A stretch of DNA of 64,000 nt from Neorhizobium galegae bv. orientalis str. HAMBI 540 (GCF_000731315.1 NZ_HG938353.1:930001-994000); one strand, 5' to 3'. Counted from the first letter of the stretch, positions 43,144-53,337 are shown. Made by a program: numbers and translations. Notes: generated by a model not told the origin, from the sequence alone.

Positions 43144-44973
43144 TTACGACCGGCGGTGCATCATCCGCTGGCGGTGGAGTTCTTCTGCGTCCGGCCGTGC
43201 CTCGTCCGGGACCCCAAAGATCTGGCCTGGCTGGATGACGTCGGGATTGCGGATCTGGGCCTCGTTGGCGAGGTAGATCGTCGTATAGCGCACGCCCTGG
43301 CCATAAACGCGGCGGGAGATCTGCCAGAGCGTGTCGCCGCGGCGGATGATGACCGAGCTGCGTTCGCTCTGCGTCAGCGCCTCCTGCTGTATGGTGCGGG
43401 CGCCGCCGGCATCGGTTGCGGTCATCGGAGCGGCGGTGGCCACTTCGACGCCGTGCAGTTCGCGGGCAATGATCGGACCGACGGCGCGGGCGATCATGTC
43501 GCCGATCCGCTTCAGGCCGGCGCCGACGCCTGCGACATCCTTGGGAAGCGCGTCGAGGGCAGCGACCGCTGCCGCAGCATTCTGGGCTGTGGTTTCGGCA
43601 AGCACGCGGGCGGAGGCCACAGCGTCGGCTTGCAGCCGGTATTCGGAGAGCGACTTCAGCGCGATTGAGGTGGCCGAGCGGGCGGCGACCATCTGTTCCG
43701 CCGAAGGAACGCGGCCGTTGTCGTAGAGCGCGCGCAGCAGGTTGAAGGCGCGTACGGTTTCGTTGCGCAGCTTGTCGAAGGCGCCGCTGTCGGCCGCAGA
43801 CATGCCGTTATTGGGGGCTTGCGGCGCCGCTACGGCAGCAACCTGATCGCCGGCCGGGCGGTTGAAGGGCACTTCGACCCGTACCAGAACCTGGCCGCCG
43901 GCTCCGAGCGCTTCGACGCCGATCCGGTGGTCGCCGACCGCAAGGTCGATAGTCCCTTCGATAACGAAACTGCCGTCCTGGCCCGCCTGGGCGGTGCCGA
44001 TCGGCCGACCGTCGGCCTGGCCGCGCAGCGACGTGCCGGCCTTCGCGCTGCCGGCGACGAAAATCTTGTTGCCCTCGATCTCGACGGCGGTGACGCGCAG
44101 TTCAGGCGCCGCCGCCCCCGGGGAGGCGGACGCCGAGACCGGGATATTCGGCGCGGACGACGCGAGAGTGGATGAGCCGGAGGGCGGTGCCGGCAGCGTC
44201 GCAACCGAGGTGGACGGCGCGGACGAGGGTGCGGCAAGCGCTGGAGCGGGGCCGGCGATAGCCGGATTGGTCGCGGCCGAAGTCGCGCCCTGGGGAGCCG
44301 CCGGCGGCGCTGCAGCCATAGAAGGGAGACTTGCGGTGTCTGGGGTCGGTGTGGCGATCAGGCGGCTTGCCTTGCCGGGTTTGGTGACCATTGCAAGCAG
44401 TTTGCCGTTCTTGTCGGCAGGCACGGAAACCGTCGCGGTTTCTTCCGAAACGGTGGCCTTGCCGTCCTTGCCGGTTGCCTTCAGCACCAGCTGGTGATCG
44501 CCGGGCGGCAGCGGCTTGTCGAGGATGGCGGCAAAATCGCCGCTCGGGCCGACATCGACCTTGGCGACGACCGTGGTGCCATCGGTGACTTCGAGCTTGG
44601 AATGCGGCGCGGCGCGGCCGGCGATCACGGTCGAACCGTCCGGTTCGACCCGCAACACGTCGAAGGAGGGCGGCGCCATCGCCGCGTCAGCCTGAGTGGG
44701 GGGCGTCTGGGTTGAGGCCGCCTGGGAGCCCGCTGCGGGCGGGGCCGTCTGCGGCGCAGCGGCCGGGTCGGCCGGCTTTGCGGCATCAGGCGCCTTGGCT
44801 GCCTGCTGTGGTTCCGTCACCGCGTCCTTGACGGCATTGCCTGCAGCATTGATCGCGTCGCCGATCGGCTTTGAATCCTTGTTTATCGCAGGCATCACGA
44901 AGAACACCATCAGCAGCGATGCGATAGCCAATACGATCAGAGCCAGCCAGCCGGCGCGGTTTTTCATCATCAA
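43144..44973 (-). CDS. LysM domain-containing membrane-anchored protein
   Basis: 609 residues. An N-terminal transmembrane helix (WLALIVLAIASLLMVFFVMP, about 9-28) anchors a long Ala/Pro-rich periplasmic region (about 50-120 and 210-290). Repeated Ig-like modules follow (VLRVEPDGSTVIAGRAAPHS and a later VEIEGNKIFVAGSAKAG), and the protein ends in a LysM peptidoglycan-binding domain (about 545-592: IIRRGDTLWQISRRVYGQ). It probably binds the cell wall. The start could be any of three consecutive Met codons. Confidence 0.9.
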   Translation of the reverse strand: MMMKNRAGWLALIVLAIASLLMVFFVMPAINKDSKPIGDAINAAGNAVKDAVTEPQQAAKAPDAAKPADPAAAPQTAPPAAGSQAASTQTPPTQADAAMAPPSFDVLRVEPDGSTVIAGRAAPHSKLEVTDGTTVVAKVDVGPSGDFAAILDKPLPPGDHQLVLKATGKDGKATVSEETATVSVPADKNGKLLAMVTKPGKASRLIATPTPDTASLPSMAAAPPAAPQGATSAATNPAIAGPAPALAAPSSAPSTSVATLPAPPSGSSTLASSAPNIPVSASASPGAAAPELRVTAVEIEGNKIFVAGSAKAGTSLRGQADGRPIGTAQAGQDGSFVIEGTIDLAVGDHRIGVEALGAGGQVLVRVEVPFNRPAGDQVAAVAAPQAPNNGMSAADSGAFDKLRNETVRAFNLLRALYDNGRVPSAEQMVAARSATSIALKSLSEYRLQADAVASARVLAETTAQNAAAAVAALDALPKDVAGVGAGLKRIGDMIARAVGPIIARELHGVEVATAAPMTATDAGGARTIQQEALTQSERSSVIIRRGDTLWQISRRVYGQGVRYTTIYLANEAQIRNPDVIQPGQIFGVPDEARPDAEELHRQRMMHRRS

Positions 44974-45139
44974 TGCCTCTCCCGACAGCTATAGCCATCG
45001 CATATCCGGATTAACCTTTTCCTCCCGCATTCACAAGCTTTTCACACGATAAACCCTTGCTCTTCCGGGCATTTCCCGTCAATTTTGACGACCGGGGCTC
45101 GCTTTGGCCCTCTACTTGAAATGCCTTATGGAGAAAACT

Positions 45140-45745
45140 GTGCCGATTCGATCCATCTGCGTTTACTGCGGTTCGCAGCCGGGACGCGATCCCGCCTATA
45201 TCGAGGCCGGCCGTGCGCTCGGAAAATCCATCGCCGCCCATGGGCTTCGGCTTGTCTATGGCGGAGGCACCAAGGGTATCATGGGTGCGGTCGCGGCCGG
45301 CGTTCTGTCGAACGGCGGTCAGGTCACCGGCATCATTCCCGAATTCCTGGTCGACATGGAGGCCACGCGCCATTCGCTTGGCCAGCTCGACGAGCTGATT
45401 GTGACCGAGGACATGCATGCGCGCAAGCACAAGATGTTCGAGCGCGCTGACGCTTTCGTGACCCTGCCGGGCGGAATAGGCACGCTGGAGGAAATCGTCG
45501 AGATCATGACATGGGCGCAGCTCGGACGGCATGAGAAGCCGATGGTCTTTGCCAATATCGGCGGTTTCTGGGATCCGATGCTCGACCTCATCACCCACAT
45601 GCGCGAGCAGGGTTTTATCCACCGCGCCCATCTGGTCCAGCCGCTTGTCATCGCCAATGTCGAGGAAATCGTCCCGGCGATCCTGGAGCAGGGCGAGGAG
45701 CGTCCGCCGTCCAGCGGCGAGGACGCTGTGATTTCAAGGCTTTGA
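45140..45745 (+). CDS. LOG family (TIGR00730) nucleotide 5'-monophosphate phosphoribohydrolase
   Basis: 201 residues. The diagnostic PGGIGTLEEIVEI motif and the upstream YGGGTKGIMGAVA define the lysine-decarboxylase-like LOG fold; members release bases from nucleotide monophosphates, including cytokinin precursors. GTG 45140 is preferred: GGAG lies 6 nt upstream and the family opening (IRSICVYCGS) follows. An in-frame ATG lies at 45128. It runs head to head with the LysM gene. Confidence 0.92.
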   Translation: MPIRSICVYCGSQPGRDPAYIEAGRALGKSIAAHGLRLVYGGGTKGIMGAVAAGVLSNGGQVTGIIPEFLVDMEATRHSLGQLDELIVTEDMHARKHKMFERADAFVTLPGGIGTLEEIVEIMTWAQLGRHEKPMVFANIGGFWDPMLDLITHMREQGFIHRAHLVQPLVIANVEEIVPAILEQGEERPPSSGEDAVISRL

Positions 45746-45762
45746 GCGCCGTTGCTTAAGCT

Positions 45763-46092
45763 CTAGTCGACAATGAAGAGTTTTGCGCCGACCGCTGTCG
45801 AGGAGCGGTGGGGCTCGGCATCGTCAGCCACCTGATAACTCATGCCGGGCTTCAGCACGAAGACCCGGCCGTCGGCGAGTTCAGTCGTCAGCTCGCCTTC
45901 GAGGCAGAGCAGGATATGGCCTTTGACGCACCAGTGGTCGGCGAGATAGCCGGGCGAATATTCGACCATCCGCAACCGGATCTTCCCGAAATGGCATGTC
46001 TGCCAGGTGGTGAGGCCAGTCTCGCCCTTGTGCTCGGTCTTGGGCACCCTGCTCCAGTCGGTCGTGCTGAACGGAATGTCGCTGATCTGCAT
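45763..46092 (-). CDS. DHCW-motif cupin fold protein
   Basis: 109 residues, one cupin barrel. ADHWCVKGHILLCLEGEL and KPGMSYQVADDAEPHRS carry the metal-ligand His pair and the motif that names this group (DHWC here). No biochemical role is established. It lies 19 bp from rarD on the same strand and converges with the LOG gene. Confidence 0.88.
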   Translation of the reverse strand: MQISDIPFSTTDWSRVPKTEHKGETGLTTWQTCHFGKIRLRMVEYSPGYLADHWCVKGHILLCLEGELTTELADGRVFVLKPGMSYQVADDAEPHRSSTAVGAKLFIVD

Positions 46093-46111
46093 TCTTATGC
46101 TCCGGAAAGGG

Positions 46112-47065
46112 TTATCGGCCGCGCGTCTGTTTCAGCATCGACCAGGTGTAGACGGCGAGCGCCACCCAGATCAGCGCAAAGGCCCCGAGCTTCACCAGGC
46201 TGAGCGGCTCGTGGAAAACGAAAACCGCGATCAGGAAGATCATCGTCGGGGCGATATATTGCATGATGCCGATGGTCGAGAGCTTCAGGAGTTTTGCGCC
46301 ATTGGCATAGATCATCAGCGGTGCGGCGGTGATGATGCCGGCGGCCATCAGGATGAACGTGTCCCACCCGGTCGAATTGAGGAGATGGCCCTGGCCGGTC
46401 GATTCCAGCCAGATCACATAAGGCAGACAGGGAATGCTGATCAGAAGCACTTCCAGGAAGAAACCCTGGTTCGGACCGATCGGCAGGGTTTTCCGGAACA
46501 GCGCATAGAACCCCCAGGTGACGGTGAGTGCCAGCGAAACCCAGGGCAATCCGCCCGCGTCATAGGTGAGGATCGCCACCGCGACCACCACGAGGCCGAT
46601 CGCGGCGAGCTGAACCGGCGCCAGCCTTTCCTTGAGCAGGACGGCTGCGAGGAAGATGCTGAACAGCGGATTGATGAAATAACCGAGCGCCGCGTCGAGC
46701 GCACGGCCGGCGGCGACCGCCCACACATAGATGCCCCAGTTCGCCATGATGATAAGGGCGGTGAGGCATGCCATGGCCAGCATGCGCGGGTTCTGCACCG
46801 CCACCTTGAGATCGCCGGTGCGACGCAGGATCAGGAGAACGATTCCAGCCACAGGCACCGACCAGATGGCCCGGTGCGCCAGCACTTCGAGCGAAGGAAT
46901 ATGGGCAACAGCCTTCAGGTAGAACGGCAGGAAGCCCCAGAGGAAATAGGCCGTCAGCCCGAAGGCGAAACCGCGCGGGGTATCCTCGTTCTTCGCTATT
47001 GTCGCCGGGGCGATGTCGGTGGTCATGCGGGGTGTTTCCGGTATGTTGTTCTGGTTATCCCCCAT
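46112..47065 (-). CDS. rarD: EamA family transporter RarD
   Basis: 317 residues with ten hydrophobic helices. The opening GFAFGLTAYFLWGFLPFYLK and LAHRAIWSVPVA are typical of RarD, a DMT-type inner-membrane protein linked with chloramphenicol sensitivity in other bacteria; the substrate is unknown. A ~25-residue polar N-terminal tail precedes helix 1. It is followed by the cupin gene. Confidence 0.92.
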   Translation of the reverse strand: MGDNQNNIPETPRMTTDIAPATIAKNEDTPRGFAFGLTAYFLWGFLPFYLKAVAHIPSLEVLAHRAIWSVPVAGIVLLILRRTGDLKVAVQNPRMLAMACLTALIIMANWGIYVWAVAAGRALDAALGYFINPLFSIFLAAVLLKERLAPVQLAAIGLVVVAVAILTYDAGGLPWVSLALTVTWGFYALFRKTLPIGPNQGFFLEVLLISIPCLPYVIWLESTGQGHLLNSTGWDTFILMAAGIITAAPLMIYANGAKLLKLSTIGIMQYIAPTMIFLIAVFVFHEPLSLVKLGAFALIWVALAVYTWSMLKQTRGR

Positions 47066-47178
47066 TTAAACGAATAGGTTGAGCCGGACCAATTCATTTC
47101 ATTGAAGAGCCTATCGTTTGTCGCGATTCTGTCGGCTTGGCTTGCGATAGTGATTCCCTGTCAGAACGGAGGAATTGG

Positions 47179-48051
47179 ATGGAGTTCGAAAACCAGCCGT
47201 TGCACCGGCAGATCTACGCCCGCCAGATCCTGGCCAAGGCCGGCGTGAGTGCAGACGCCCGGCTCCTCGCCGCTTTCGCCACGGTGCCGCGCGAACAATT
47301 CGTCGGCCCGCCGCCCTGGGTCTACAACGATTTCCGCAATTATCGCGAGCTTGCCTCGACCGATCCGCTGGTCCTTTACCAGGATGTGCTGGTCGGCCTG
47401 GACACGGCGCGCGGCGTCAACAACGGCATGCCGTCGCTGCATGCCGGCGCGCTGCACGCGCTCGGCATCCGCGACGGCGAGACCGTCGCTCATCTCGGCG
47501 CCGGGACCGGATATTACACGGCCATCATCGCGGAGCTGGCGGGGCCGTCGGGCCGGGTGATCGCCGTCGAATACGACGAGGCTCTCGCGGAAAAGGCGCG
47601 GCAGAACCTGGCGGCTTACGCGAATGTCGAGCTCGTCCGCGGCGACGCGACCGAATGGCCGAAGGAGGATGCGGACGTGATCTACGCCAATTTCGCGCTG
47701 GACCACCCGCCGGCCGCCTGGATCGACAATCTGGCGGTCTCGGGGCGCACGCTCTTCCCGCTCGGCTTTCCGGCGATCGACAACGGCCGGCGGAGCGGCT
47801 TTACCGGCCGCGCGGGCTTCCTGATGATCGACCACCGCGCAAAAGGTTTCGGCGCCAGATTCCTGCAGCCGGTCTCCTTCGTCTGGGCCGAAGGCCAGCA
47901 ACCACCTCCGCCGGGCCGCCACGAAGGACTGGCGGAAGCCTTCCGCTCGCGCCGCGGCTATCAGGTGCGGAGCCTGCGCTGGCGGGAGCCGCCCCAGGAG
48001 GGCGAGTGGTACGGCGAGGAGGATTGGGGGCTGAGTTTCGAGGAGGTATGA
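47179..48051 (+). CDS. Protein-L-isoaspartate O-methyltransferase-like methyltransferase
   Basis: 290 residues. The AdoMet-binding motif I is VAHLGAGTGYYTAIIAEL, with an upstream LYQDVLVGLD and an N-terminal region (FATVPREQFVGPPPW) as in Pcm. The loop after motif I and the C-terminal ~90 residues differ from classical Pcm and lack its isoaspartate-binding signature, so the true substrate is uncertain. CGGAGG precedes the ATG at 47179. Confidence 0.85.
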   Translation: MEFENQPLHRQIYARQILAKAGVSADARLLAAFATVPREQFVGPPPWVYNDFRNYRELASTDPLVLYQDVLVGLDTARGVNNGMPSLHAGALHALGIRDGETVAHLGAGTGYYTAIIAELAGPSGRVIAVEYDEALAEKARQNLAAYANVELVRGDATEWPKEDADVIYANFALDHPPAAWIDNLAVSGRTLFPLGFPAIDNGRRSGFTGRAGFLMIDHRAKGFGARFLQPVSFVWAEGQQPPPPGRHEGLAEAFRSRRGYQVRSLRWREPPQEGEWYGEEDWGLSFEEV

Positions 48052-48273
48052 AGGCGACAGCCCCGCTTCGATCGGCCCCAACGTCGATCTTCCTCACGGT
48101 TATCATCGCATCGAAGGCACGCTTTGCTTGATCACCACCCGCGGCAAGCGCGTCAGTCAGTACGTGCGGGCGTGATCTGCCAAGTTGCAAGAACCGTCTC
48201 CGCGCCACCTGTTGGAACGTTTCCCGGAGCTGGGCATTCCGGGATTTGAGACAGTCGATAAGAGGAGCCCGCA

Positions 48274-49179
48274 ATGTGTCCGGCCACCCCGCAGCGACTT
48301 CGCCTTTCGGGCGGCACAGAATTGTCCTTCATAAGGGCAGGCGAGACCTCCAGGCCCGCCGTGCTACTCCTCCATGGGTTCCCGAACTCTTCTCGAATGT
48401 TCCGGGAGGTCATACCGCAGCTGTCGCAGATCGCTCACGTGATCGCGCCGGATCTGCCCGGCTTCGGGCAATCCGACGTTCTGCCGAGGGTCTCGTTTTC
48501 CGATTTCGGCGAGGCAATCCGGGAATTGCTGGATCGGCTCGAAGTCGGGCCGCGCTATGTCTACCTCCATGATTTCGGCGCCCCTGTGGGACTACACATT
48601 GCCATGAACGCACCGGAGCAAGTTCTGGGTCTCATCATTCAGAACGCCAACGCTCATCGGACGGGGCTCGGGCCGGAATGGGCCGCGACGCAGGCATTCT
48701 GGGCTGACCCGAGCCCGGAAAACGAGGCGGCGGCAACCACACACCTGACATTCGAGGGCACGCGCGACCAGTATGTTGCGGGCGTCCCGCGGGATGTTGC
48801 CGCGCGGATCCCGGCAGAATACTGGGAAGAAGATTGGCGGATCATGTGTTTGCCAGGCCGGACGGAGGTGCAGCGAGCCCTCGTCGCCGACTACGGAAAC
48901 CACGTCGCCCGCTTCGACGCCATTGCGGAATATCTCGCGCGCCGGCAGCCTCCCTCGCTGATGGTCTGGGGACGGCACGACGCCTTCTTTGACCTTGCTG
49001 AGGTCCTCTCTTGGATGCGGGCTCTGCCGAGAATGGAAACCCACGTACTCGACGCGGGCCACCTGCTGTTCGAGACGCATGCAGCCGAAGCCGCAGCGCT
49101 GATATTCGACTTCATCAGGCGTACCAATCAACAGCGAGAGTGCGGAGAGTACGATCGATATCGCCAAGATGGCCGGTGA
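48274..49179 (+). CDS. Alpha/beta-hydrolase with Asp nucleophile (epoxide hydrolase/dehalogenase type)
   Basis: 301 residues. HGFPNSSRMF carries the oxyanion HG motif. The nucleophile elbow is LHDFGAPVG, with Asp in place of Ser, which points to epoxide hydrolases or haloalkane dehalogenases. A late WGRHDAFF gives the acid and AGHLLFE the catalytic His. The cap domain is of the usual length. Substrate not evident. It stands alone on the plus strand. Confidence 0.85.
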   Translation: MCPATPQRLRLSGGTELSFIRAGETSRPAVLLLHGFPNSSRMFREVIPQLSQIAHVIAPDLPGFGQSDVLPRVSFSDFGEAIRELLDRLEVGPRYVYLHDFGAPVGLHIAMNAPEQVLGLIIQNANAHRTGLGPEWAATQAFWADPSPENEAAATTHLTFEGTRDQYVAGVPRDVAARIPAEYWEEDWRIMCLPGRTEVQRALVADYGNHVARFDAIAEYLARRQPPSLMVWGRHDAFFDLAEVLSWMRALPRMETHVLDAGHLLFETHAAEAAALIFDFIRRTNQQRECGEYDRYRQDGR

Positions 49180-49272
49180 CGAAAGCAGGTCTTCACCACC
49201 GCGCGCAGCCGGTTGTTTCCAAGCCGAATCTCTGATCAATCAGACAAACGGATGTCGGTGGAGGCGAATGTC

Positions 49273-49962
49273 ATGTCGGAGCAGAGCCCGATCGAGGTTT
49301 CCGAACAGCGGATCGGACGCGCGGAAATGCTTGGCTTTACCGCCGCAGGAAGCACTGTGGTCCTGAGCGGCTGCATTCTGGAGGAAGCGGACCTGTCGGG
49401 GCTGGATCTGCAGCGCTGGGAATTCAGAAACTGCCGGATGACGACCGTCAATCTGCGGGCCGCCGACCTCGAAGGGGCGAAGTTCGAGGGATGCCGGGGA
49501 CCGTTCGCCAATTTTACGGGCGCCAACCTCGCGGAGGCGGAGTTCCGGAATTGCGACTTCAACAACGCCGCTTTCCTGGAAGCCAAAATGAACGACACCC
49601 GGTTCGTCGGCTGCAAGCTGACGGGTGCCAACCTGACGCGAATTGCCTCGCTCGGCCTGTCGTTCAAGGAGACCATCCTGGCGCAGGCAAGGCTTCCCGC
49701 ACTGTCGTTCCGGAAGTCCCGGATCGAGCGGGTCGATTTCGGCATGGCCGATCTGTCGAAATGCGATTTTCGCGATGTGGTGTTCGACGGATGCAGCCTT
49801 CGCGACACGGGCCTGGTCGATGCGAGGTTCGAAGGGGCCGATCTGCGCGGCGCGGACCTCGGCGGCCTGAAGCTGATCGATGCCAAGAAGTTCAAGGGAG
49901 CGACGATCTCGCGGCAACAGGCCGGGGATATCCTGGCGGAACTGGGACTGAAGGTTCAATAG
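49273..49962 (+). CDS. Pentapeptide repeat protein
   Basis: 229 residues with about 25 tandem A(D/N)LxX-type repeats across residues 30-210 (for example ADLEGAKFEG, ADLRGADLGG), which should fold into a right-handed square beta-helix. Such proteins include DNA-gyrase-protecting types, but most have no known role. ATG 49273 was chosen because GGAGG lies 8 nt upstream; in-frame ATGs exist at 49213 and 49252. Confidence 0.9.
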   Translation: MSEQSPIEVSEQRIGRAEMLGFTAAGSTVVLSGCILEEADLSGLDLQRWEFRNCRMTTVNLRAADLEGAKFEGCRGPFANFTGANLAEAEFRNCDFNNAAFLEAKMNDTRFVGCKLTGANLTRIASLGLSFKETILAQARLPALSFRKSRIERVDFGMADLSKCDFRDVVFDGCSLRDTGLVDARFEGADLRGADLGGLKLIDAKKFKGATISRQQAGDILAELGLKVQ

Positions 49963-50018
49963 CCGGGTGCGGCATCCTCAGTCTCCGGTTCTTCCAGTCG
50001 TCTTATAGGCGAGAAGGA

Positions 50019-50177
50019 TTAGACGGCTACGCGCCGTGCTTCCTTGTCGGCCGACTTCCGGTCTGCGCCGTGCTTTTCGATGATCGCCTTCGCATCCTCA
50101 ACCGAAATGCGATGCTTCTTGGCGAAGGGGATAGGCTCGTAAGGCTGGTCCGCGGTGTTTGCTTTTTTATCAGACAT
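50019..50177 (-). CDS. Small charged protein
   Basis: 52 residues: MSDKKANTADQPYEPIPFAK followed by KHRISVEDAKAIIEKHGADR and a basic tail. GGAGA precedes the ATG at 50177. The helix after ISVEDA resembles short DUF3606-like proteins, but the match is weak. Encoded 228 bp from rsgA on the same strand. Confidence 0.65.
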   Translation of the reverse strand: MSDKKANTADQPYEPIPFAKKHRISVEDAKAIIEKHGADRKSADKEARRVAV

Positions 50178-50405
50178 GAACGTCTCCGATCTCGATGCTC
50201 CGGCAGAATGCCGAAGCCTCTTTGGATTAATGAAATAGTGAGGGGGTTGGTTGCCAGGCGCTGCTACGTCATTACCGCGAGCGGCTGCCTCAATGTGCCG
50301 TCTATATGGTACGAAAGCCGCTGAAATACAATGGGCCGGATCGGGGCCACAGGATTTGGGGCCGCCTGCCAACTCCTGCAGGGACGGTATTCGCGCGCGA
50401 AACCT

Positions 50406-51494
50406 TCAGTATTTCTTCTTGCGGACGATCTTGTTGCCCTTTGGCCCGCTCAGCACCGGTGTTCTGTCGCGGTTTTCCGCAAGCAGGCTGCGCCAGCGTT
50501 CCAGGCGATCGGCGGAAAGTTCGCCTTTGGCAACGGCCGCCTGCACGGCGCAGCCCGGTTCGTGGGCGTGGGTGCAATCGCGAAACCGGCAATTCGGCGC
50601 CAGATCGGTGATTTCGGCAAACAGCGTATCGATGCCGTCGGTAACGTCGCTGACATAGAGCGTCCGAATACCCGGCGTATCGATCACCCAGCCGCCGCCG
50701 CCAATCGCATGCAGCGATCGTGCCGTCGTGGTGTGACGACCCTTTGCATCACGTTCACGAATGCTTCCGGTCTTCTGCATCGTGTCGGACTGAGGCCCAG
50801 CAAGGGTGTTCACCAGCGTCGACTTTCCGACGCCGGAGGAGCCCACCAGCGTCACCGTCTGCCCTACGCCGCACCAGGGCTTCAGCAAGGCAACGGCATC
50901 CGCTGTGCGCGCATTGAGGACGACGACCGGCAGGTCGCGCTGCAGCGCCTTGGCCTGTTGCTCGAACGGCCCGGCATCTTCGACGGTATCGGCCTTGGTC
51001 AGCACGATCACCGGATCGGTCCCGGCCTGGTTGGCCATGATCAGGTAGCGTTCCAGCCGTCCCGGGTTGAAATCGGCATTGCACGAGGTGACGATAAACA
51101 GCGTATCGACATTGGCTGCGGCAAGCTGCTGGCCATGCCCGCCTTCCGCGCGCCGTTGAAACACGGTTTTCCGGTCGAGACGGCGCACGAGCATGCCCGT
51201 CAGCGGGTCGGCAAGAACCCAGTCGCCGACCGCAAAATCCGCGGTATTGCTATTGGGCGGAAGTTCGATCCCGACCGGTCCGCTGACGTCGATTGCGTCG
51301 ATGCGTGCCCGATGAACCGAGGCAATGCGCCGGACCAGGAGTTCGGTCTCGCCCGGCTCGACCTGAGCCGCAAAGAAATCGGACCAGCCGAGCAGTTCAA
51401 GCGATGAGGGTGGGTTGGAGCCGGTCAAGGTCGGATACGAAAATTCGGGGACGCCGTCATGGGTAGGCTTTCCGCAGGTTGCGATTGCGCTCAT
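50406..51494 (-). CDS. rsgA: Ribosome small subunit-dependent GTPase RsgA
   Basis: 362 residues. Circularly permuted GTPase with motifs in the order G4 (VLTKAD), G1 (GSSGVGKSTL), G3 (DTPGIR), an N-terminal OB fold and a C-terminal zinc-binding region (CRFRDCTHAHEPGC). Helps late 30S maturation. The start at 51494 was chosen over the upstream ATG at 51560, but no strong ribosome site marks either. Confidence 0.94.
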   Translation of the reverse strand: MSAIATCGKPTHDGVPEFSYPTLTGSNPPSSLELLGWSDFFAAQVEPGETELLVRRIASVHRARIDAIDVSGPVGIELPPNSNTADFAVGDWVLADPLTGMLVRRLDRKTVFQRRAEGGHGQQLAAANVDTLFIVTSCNADFNPGRLERYLIMANQAGTDPVIVLTKADTVEDAGPFEQQAKALQRDLPVVVLNARTADAVALLKPWCGVGQTVTLVGSSGVGKSTLVNTLAGPQSDTMQKTGSIRERDAKGRHTTTARSLHAIGGGGWVIDTPGIRTLYVSDVTDGIDTLFAEITDLAPNCRFRDCTHAHEPGCAVQAAVAKGELSADRLERWRSLLAENRDRTPVLSGPKGNKIVRKKKY

Positions 51495-51675
51495 CCGGGG
51501 AAGAGCCGCAGATCGGGTGCAAAGGTGCCGGCTCTTGGCTTGACCAAAACCTCTGACCATTCGTTGTTACGTCGGAGCATTAAACCAGCATGCCGCCGAA
51601 GTCGAGGAAACGATCGACTCGCGCAGCATATGCCGGTCGGGCAACGCCGATCAGGCCGCTGTGTTTTACGGACCC

Positions 51676-53292
51676 TCACTCCGCTGCAATCTTCCCCGCC
51701 AGCTGGCGGTTCTTCATCAGCTTGTAGATCACAGAATCCATCAGCGCCTGGAAGGAGGCGTCGATGATGTTCTCGGAGACGCCGACCGTCCACCAGCGCA
51801 CGCCGTCGCCATCGGTGGATTCGATCAGCACGCGGGTGATCGCCTCGGTGCCGCCGTTCAGGATGCGCACCTTGAAGTCGGCGAGCACTAGGTCGTCGAT
51901 CTCGTGCTGGTATTTGCCGAAGTCCTTGCGCAGTGCCCGGTCGAGCGCATTGACCGGCCCGTCGCCTTCGGCGACCGACATCAGCGTCTGGCCGTCGACG
52001 ACGAGCTTGACCACCGCTTCCGAGACGATCTTGATCTTGCCGTGGCTGTCGAACCGGCGCTCGACCATGACGCGAAAACCCTCGACAGCGAAGAAGTCGG
52101 GAATGGTGCCGAGCGTGCGGCGGGCGAGCAGCTCAAAACTCGCGTCGGCGCCCTCATAGGCATAACCGGTCGCCTCGCGTTCCTTGACGATCGAGATCAG
52201 TTGGTCGAGCTTCGGATCGTCCTTGCCGACCTCGATGCCGCGGCGCTTCAGCGCGTTGATGAAGTTCGACTTGCCGCCCTGGTCGGACACCATCACCTTG
52301 CGCAGGTTGCCGACGCTTTCCGGCGTCACGTGTTCGTAGGTGCGTGGGTCTTTCAGCAGCGCCGAGGCGTGGATGCCGGCCTTGGTGGCGAAGGCGGAGG
52401 CACCGACATAAGGCGCCTGGTGGTTCGGCGAGCGGTTCAAGAGTTCGTCGAAGGCGTGGCTGAGGCGGGTGAGGCCAGTCAGCCGCTCGGCATCGATCGC
52501 CGTCTCGAACCGTGTGGCGTAAGCGTCCTTCAGGGCGAGCGTCGCGATGATCGTCACCAGATTGGCATTGCCGCAGCGCTCGCCGATGCCGTTGAGCGTT
52601 CCCTGGATCTGCCGACAGCCCGCCTCGATCGCGGCGAGCGAATTGGCGACCGCCTGGCCGGTATCGTCATGAGCATGGATGCCGAGCGAGGCGCCGGGAA
52701 TGCCGGACGCGATCACCGCCTCGACGATGGCGCGGATCTCGCCCGGCTGGGTGCCGCCATTGGTGTCACAGAGCACCACCCAGCGCGCGCCGGCCTGGTA
52801 GGCCGTCCTGGCACAGGCGAGCGCGTATTCGGGATTGGCCTTGTAGCCGTCGAAGAAATGCTCGCAGTCGACGAGTGGCTCCTTGCCCGCGCCGCGAGCG
52901 GCCTCGACGCTGTCGCGGATCGATTCGAGGTTCTCTTCGTTCGAACAGCCGAGCGCGACGCGGACGTGATAATCCCAGCTCTTGGCGACGAAACAGGTGG
53001 CGTCGCTTTTCGCCTGCAGCAGCACGGCCAGGCCCGGATCGTTGGAGGCGGAAATGCCGGCCCGCTTGGTCATGCCGAAGGCGACGAATTTCGACTTCGC
53101 CGTGCGCTTCTCCGAGAAAAATGCGGTGTCGGTCGGGTTGGCGCCGGGATAACCGCCCTCGACATAATCGAGGCCGAACTCGTCCAGCAGGTTGGAGATG
53201 GCGATCTTGTCCTCGACGGAAAAATCGACGCCCGGGGTCTGTTGCCCGTCGCGCAGCGTGGTGTCGAAGAGATAGATGCGTTCGCGTGTCAT
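51676..53292 (-). CDS. cimA: Citramalate synthase
   Basis: 538 residues. Condenses pyruvate with acetyl-CoA to (R)-citramalate for isoleucine synthesis. The HMGL-like TIM barrel shows FDTTLRDGQQTPGVDFS at the start and the metal-binding HAHDDTGQAVANS with NGIGERCGNANL. The C-terminal ~110 residues form the LeuA-like allosteric domain. The DTTLRDGQQTPGV form with Thr-Pro-Gly fits citramalate rather than isopropylmalate synthase, but isopropylmalate-synthase-like activity cannot be ruled out by eye. Confidence 0.93.
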   Translation of the reverse strand: MTRERIYLFDTTLRDGQQTPGVDFSVEDKIAISNLLDEFGLDYVEGGYPGANPTDTAFFSEKRTAKSKFVAFGMTKRAGISASNDPGLAVLLQAKSDATCFVAKSWDYHVRVALGCSNEENLESIRDSVEAARGAGKEPLVDCEHFFDGYKANPEYALACARTAYQAGARWVVLCDTNGGTQPGEIRAIVEAVIASGIPGASLGIHAHDDTGQAVANSLAAIEAGCRQIQGTLNGIGERCGNANLVTIIATLALKDAYATRFETAIDAERLTGLTRLSHAFDELLNRSPNHQAPYVGASAFATKAGIHASALLKDPRTYEHVTPESVGNLRKVMVSDQGGKSNFINALKRRGIEVGKDDPKLDQLISIVKEREATGYAYEGADASFELLARRTLGTIPDFFAVEGFRVMVERRFDSHGKIKIVSEAVVKLVVDGQTLMSVAEGDGPVNALDRALRKDFGKYQHEIDDLVLADFKVRILNGGTEAITRVLIESTDGDGVRWWTVGVSENIIDASFQALMDSVIYKLMKNRQLAGKIAAE

Positions 53293-53337
53293 GGGTGCTC
53301 CTCCTGGAGCGGTATCATTACATTGGCGGCGGCGGCA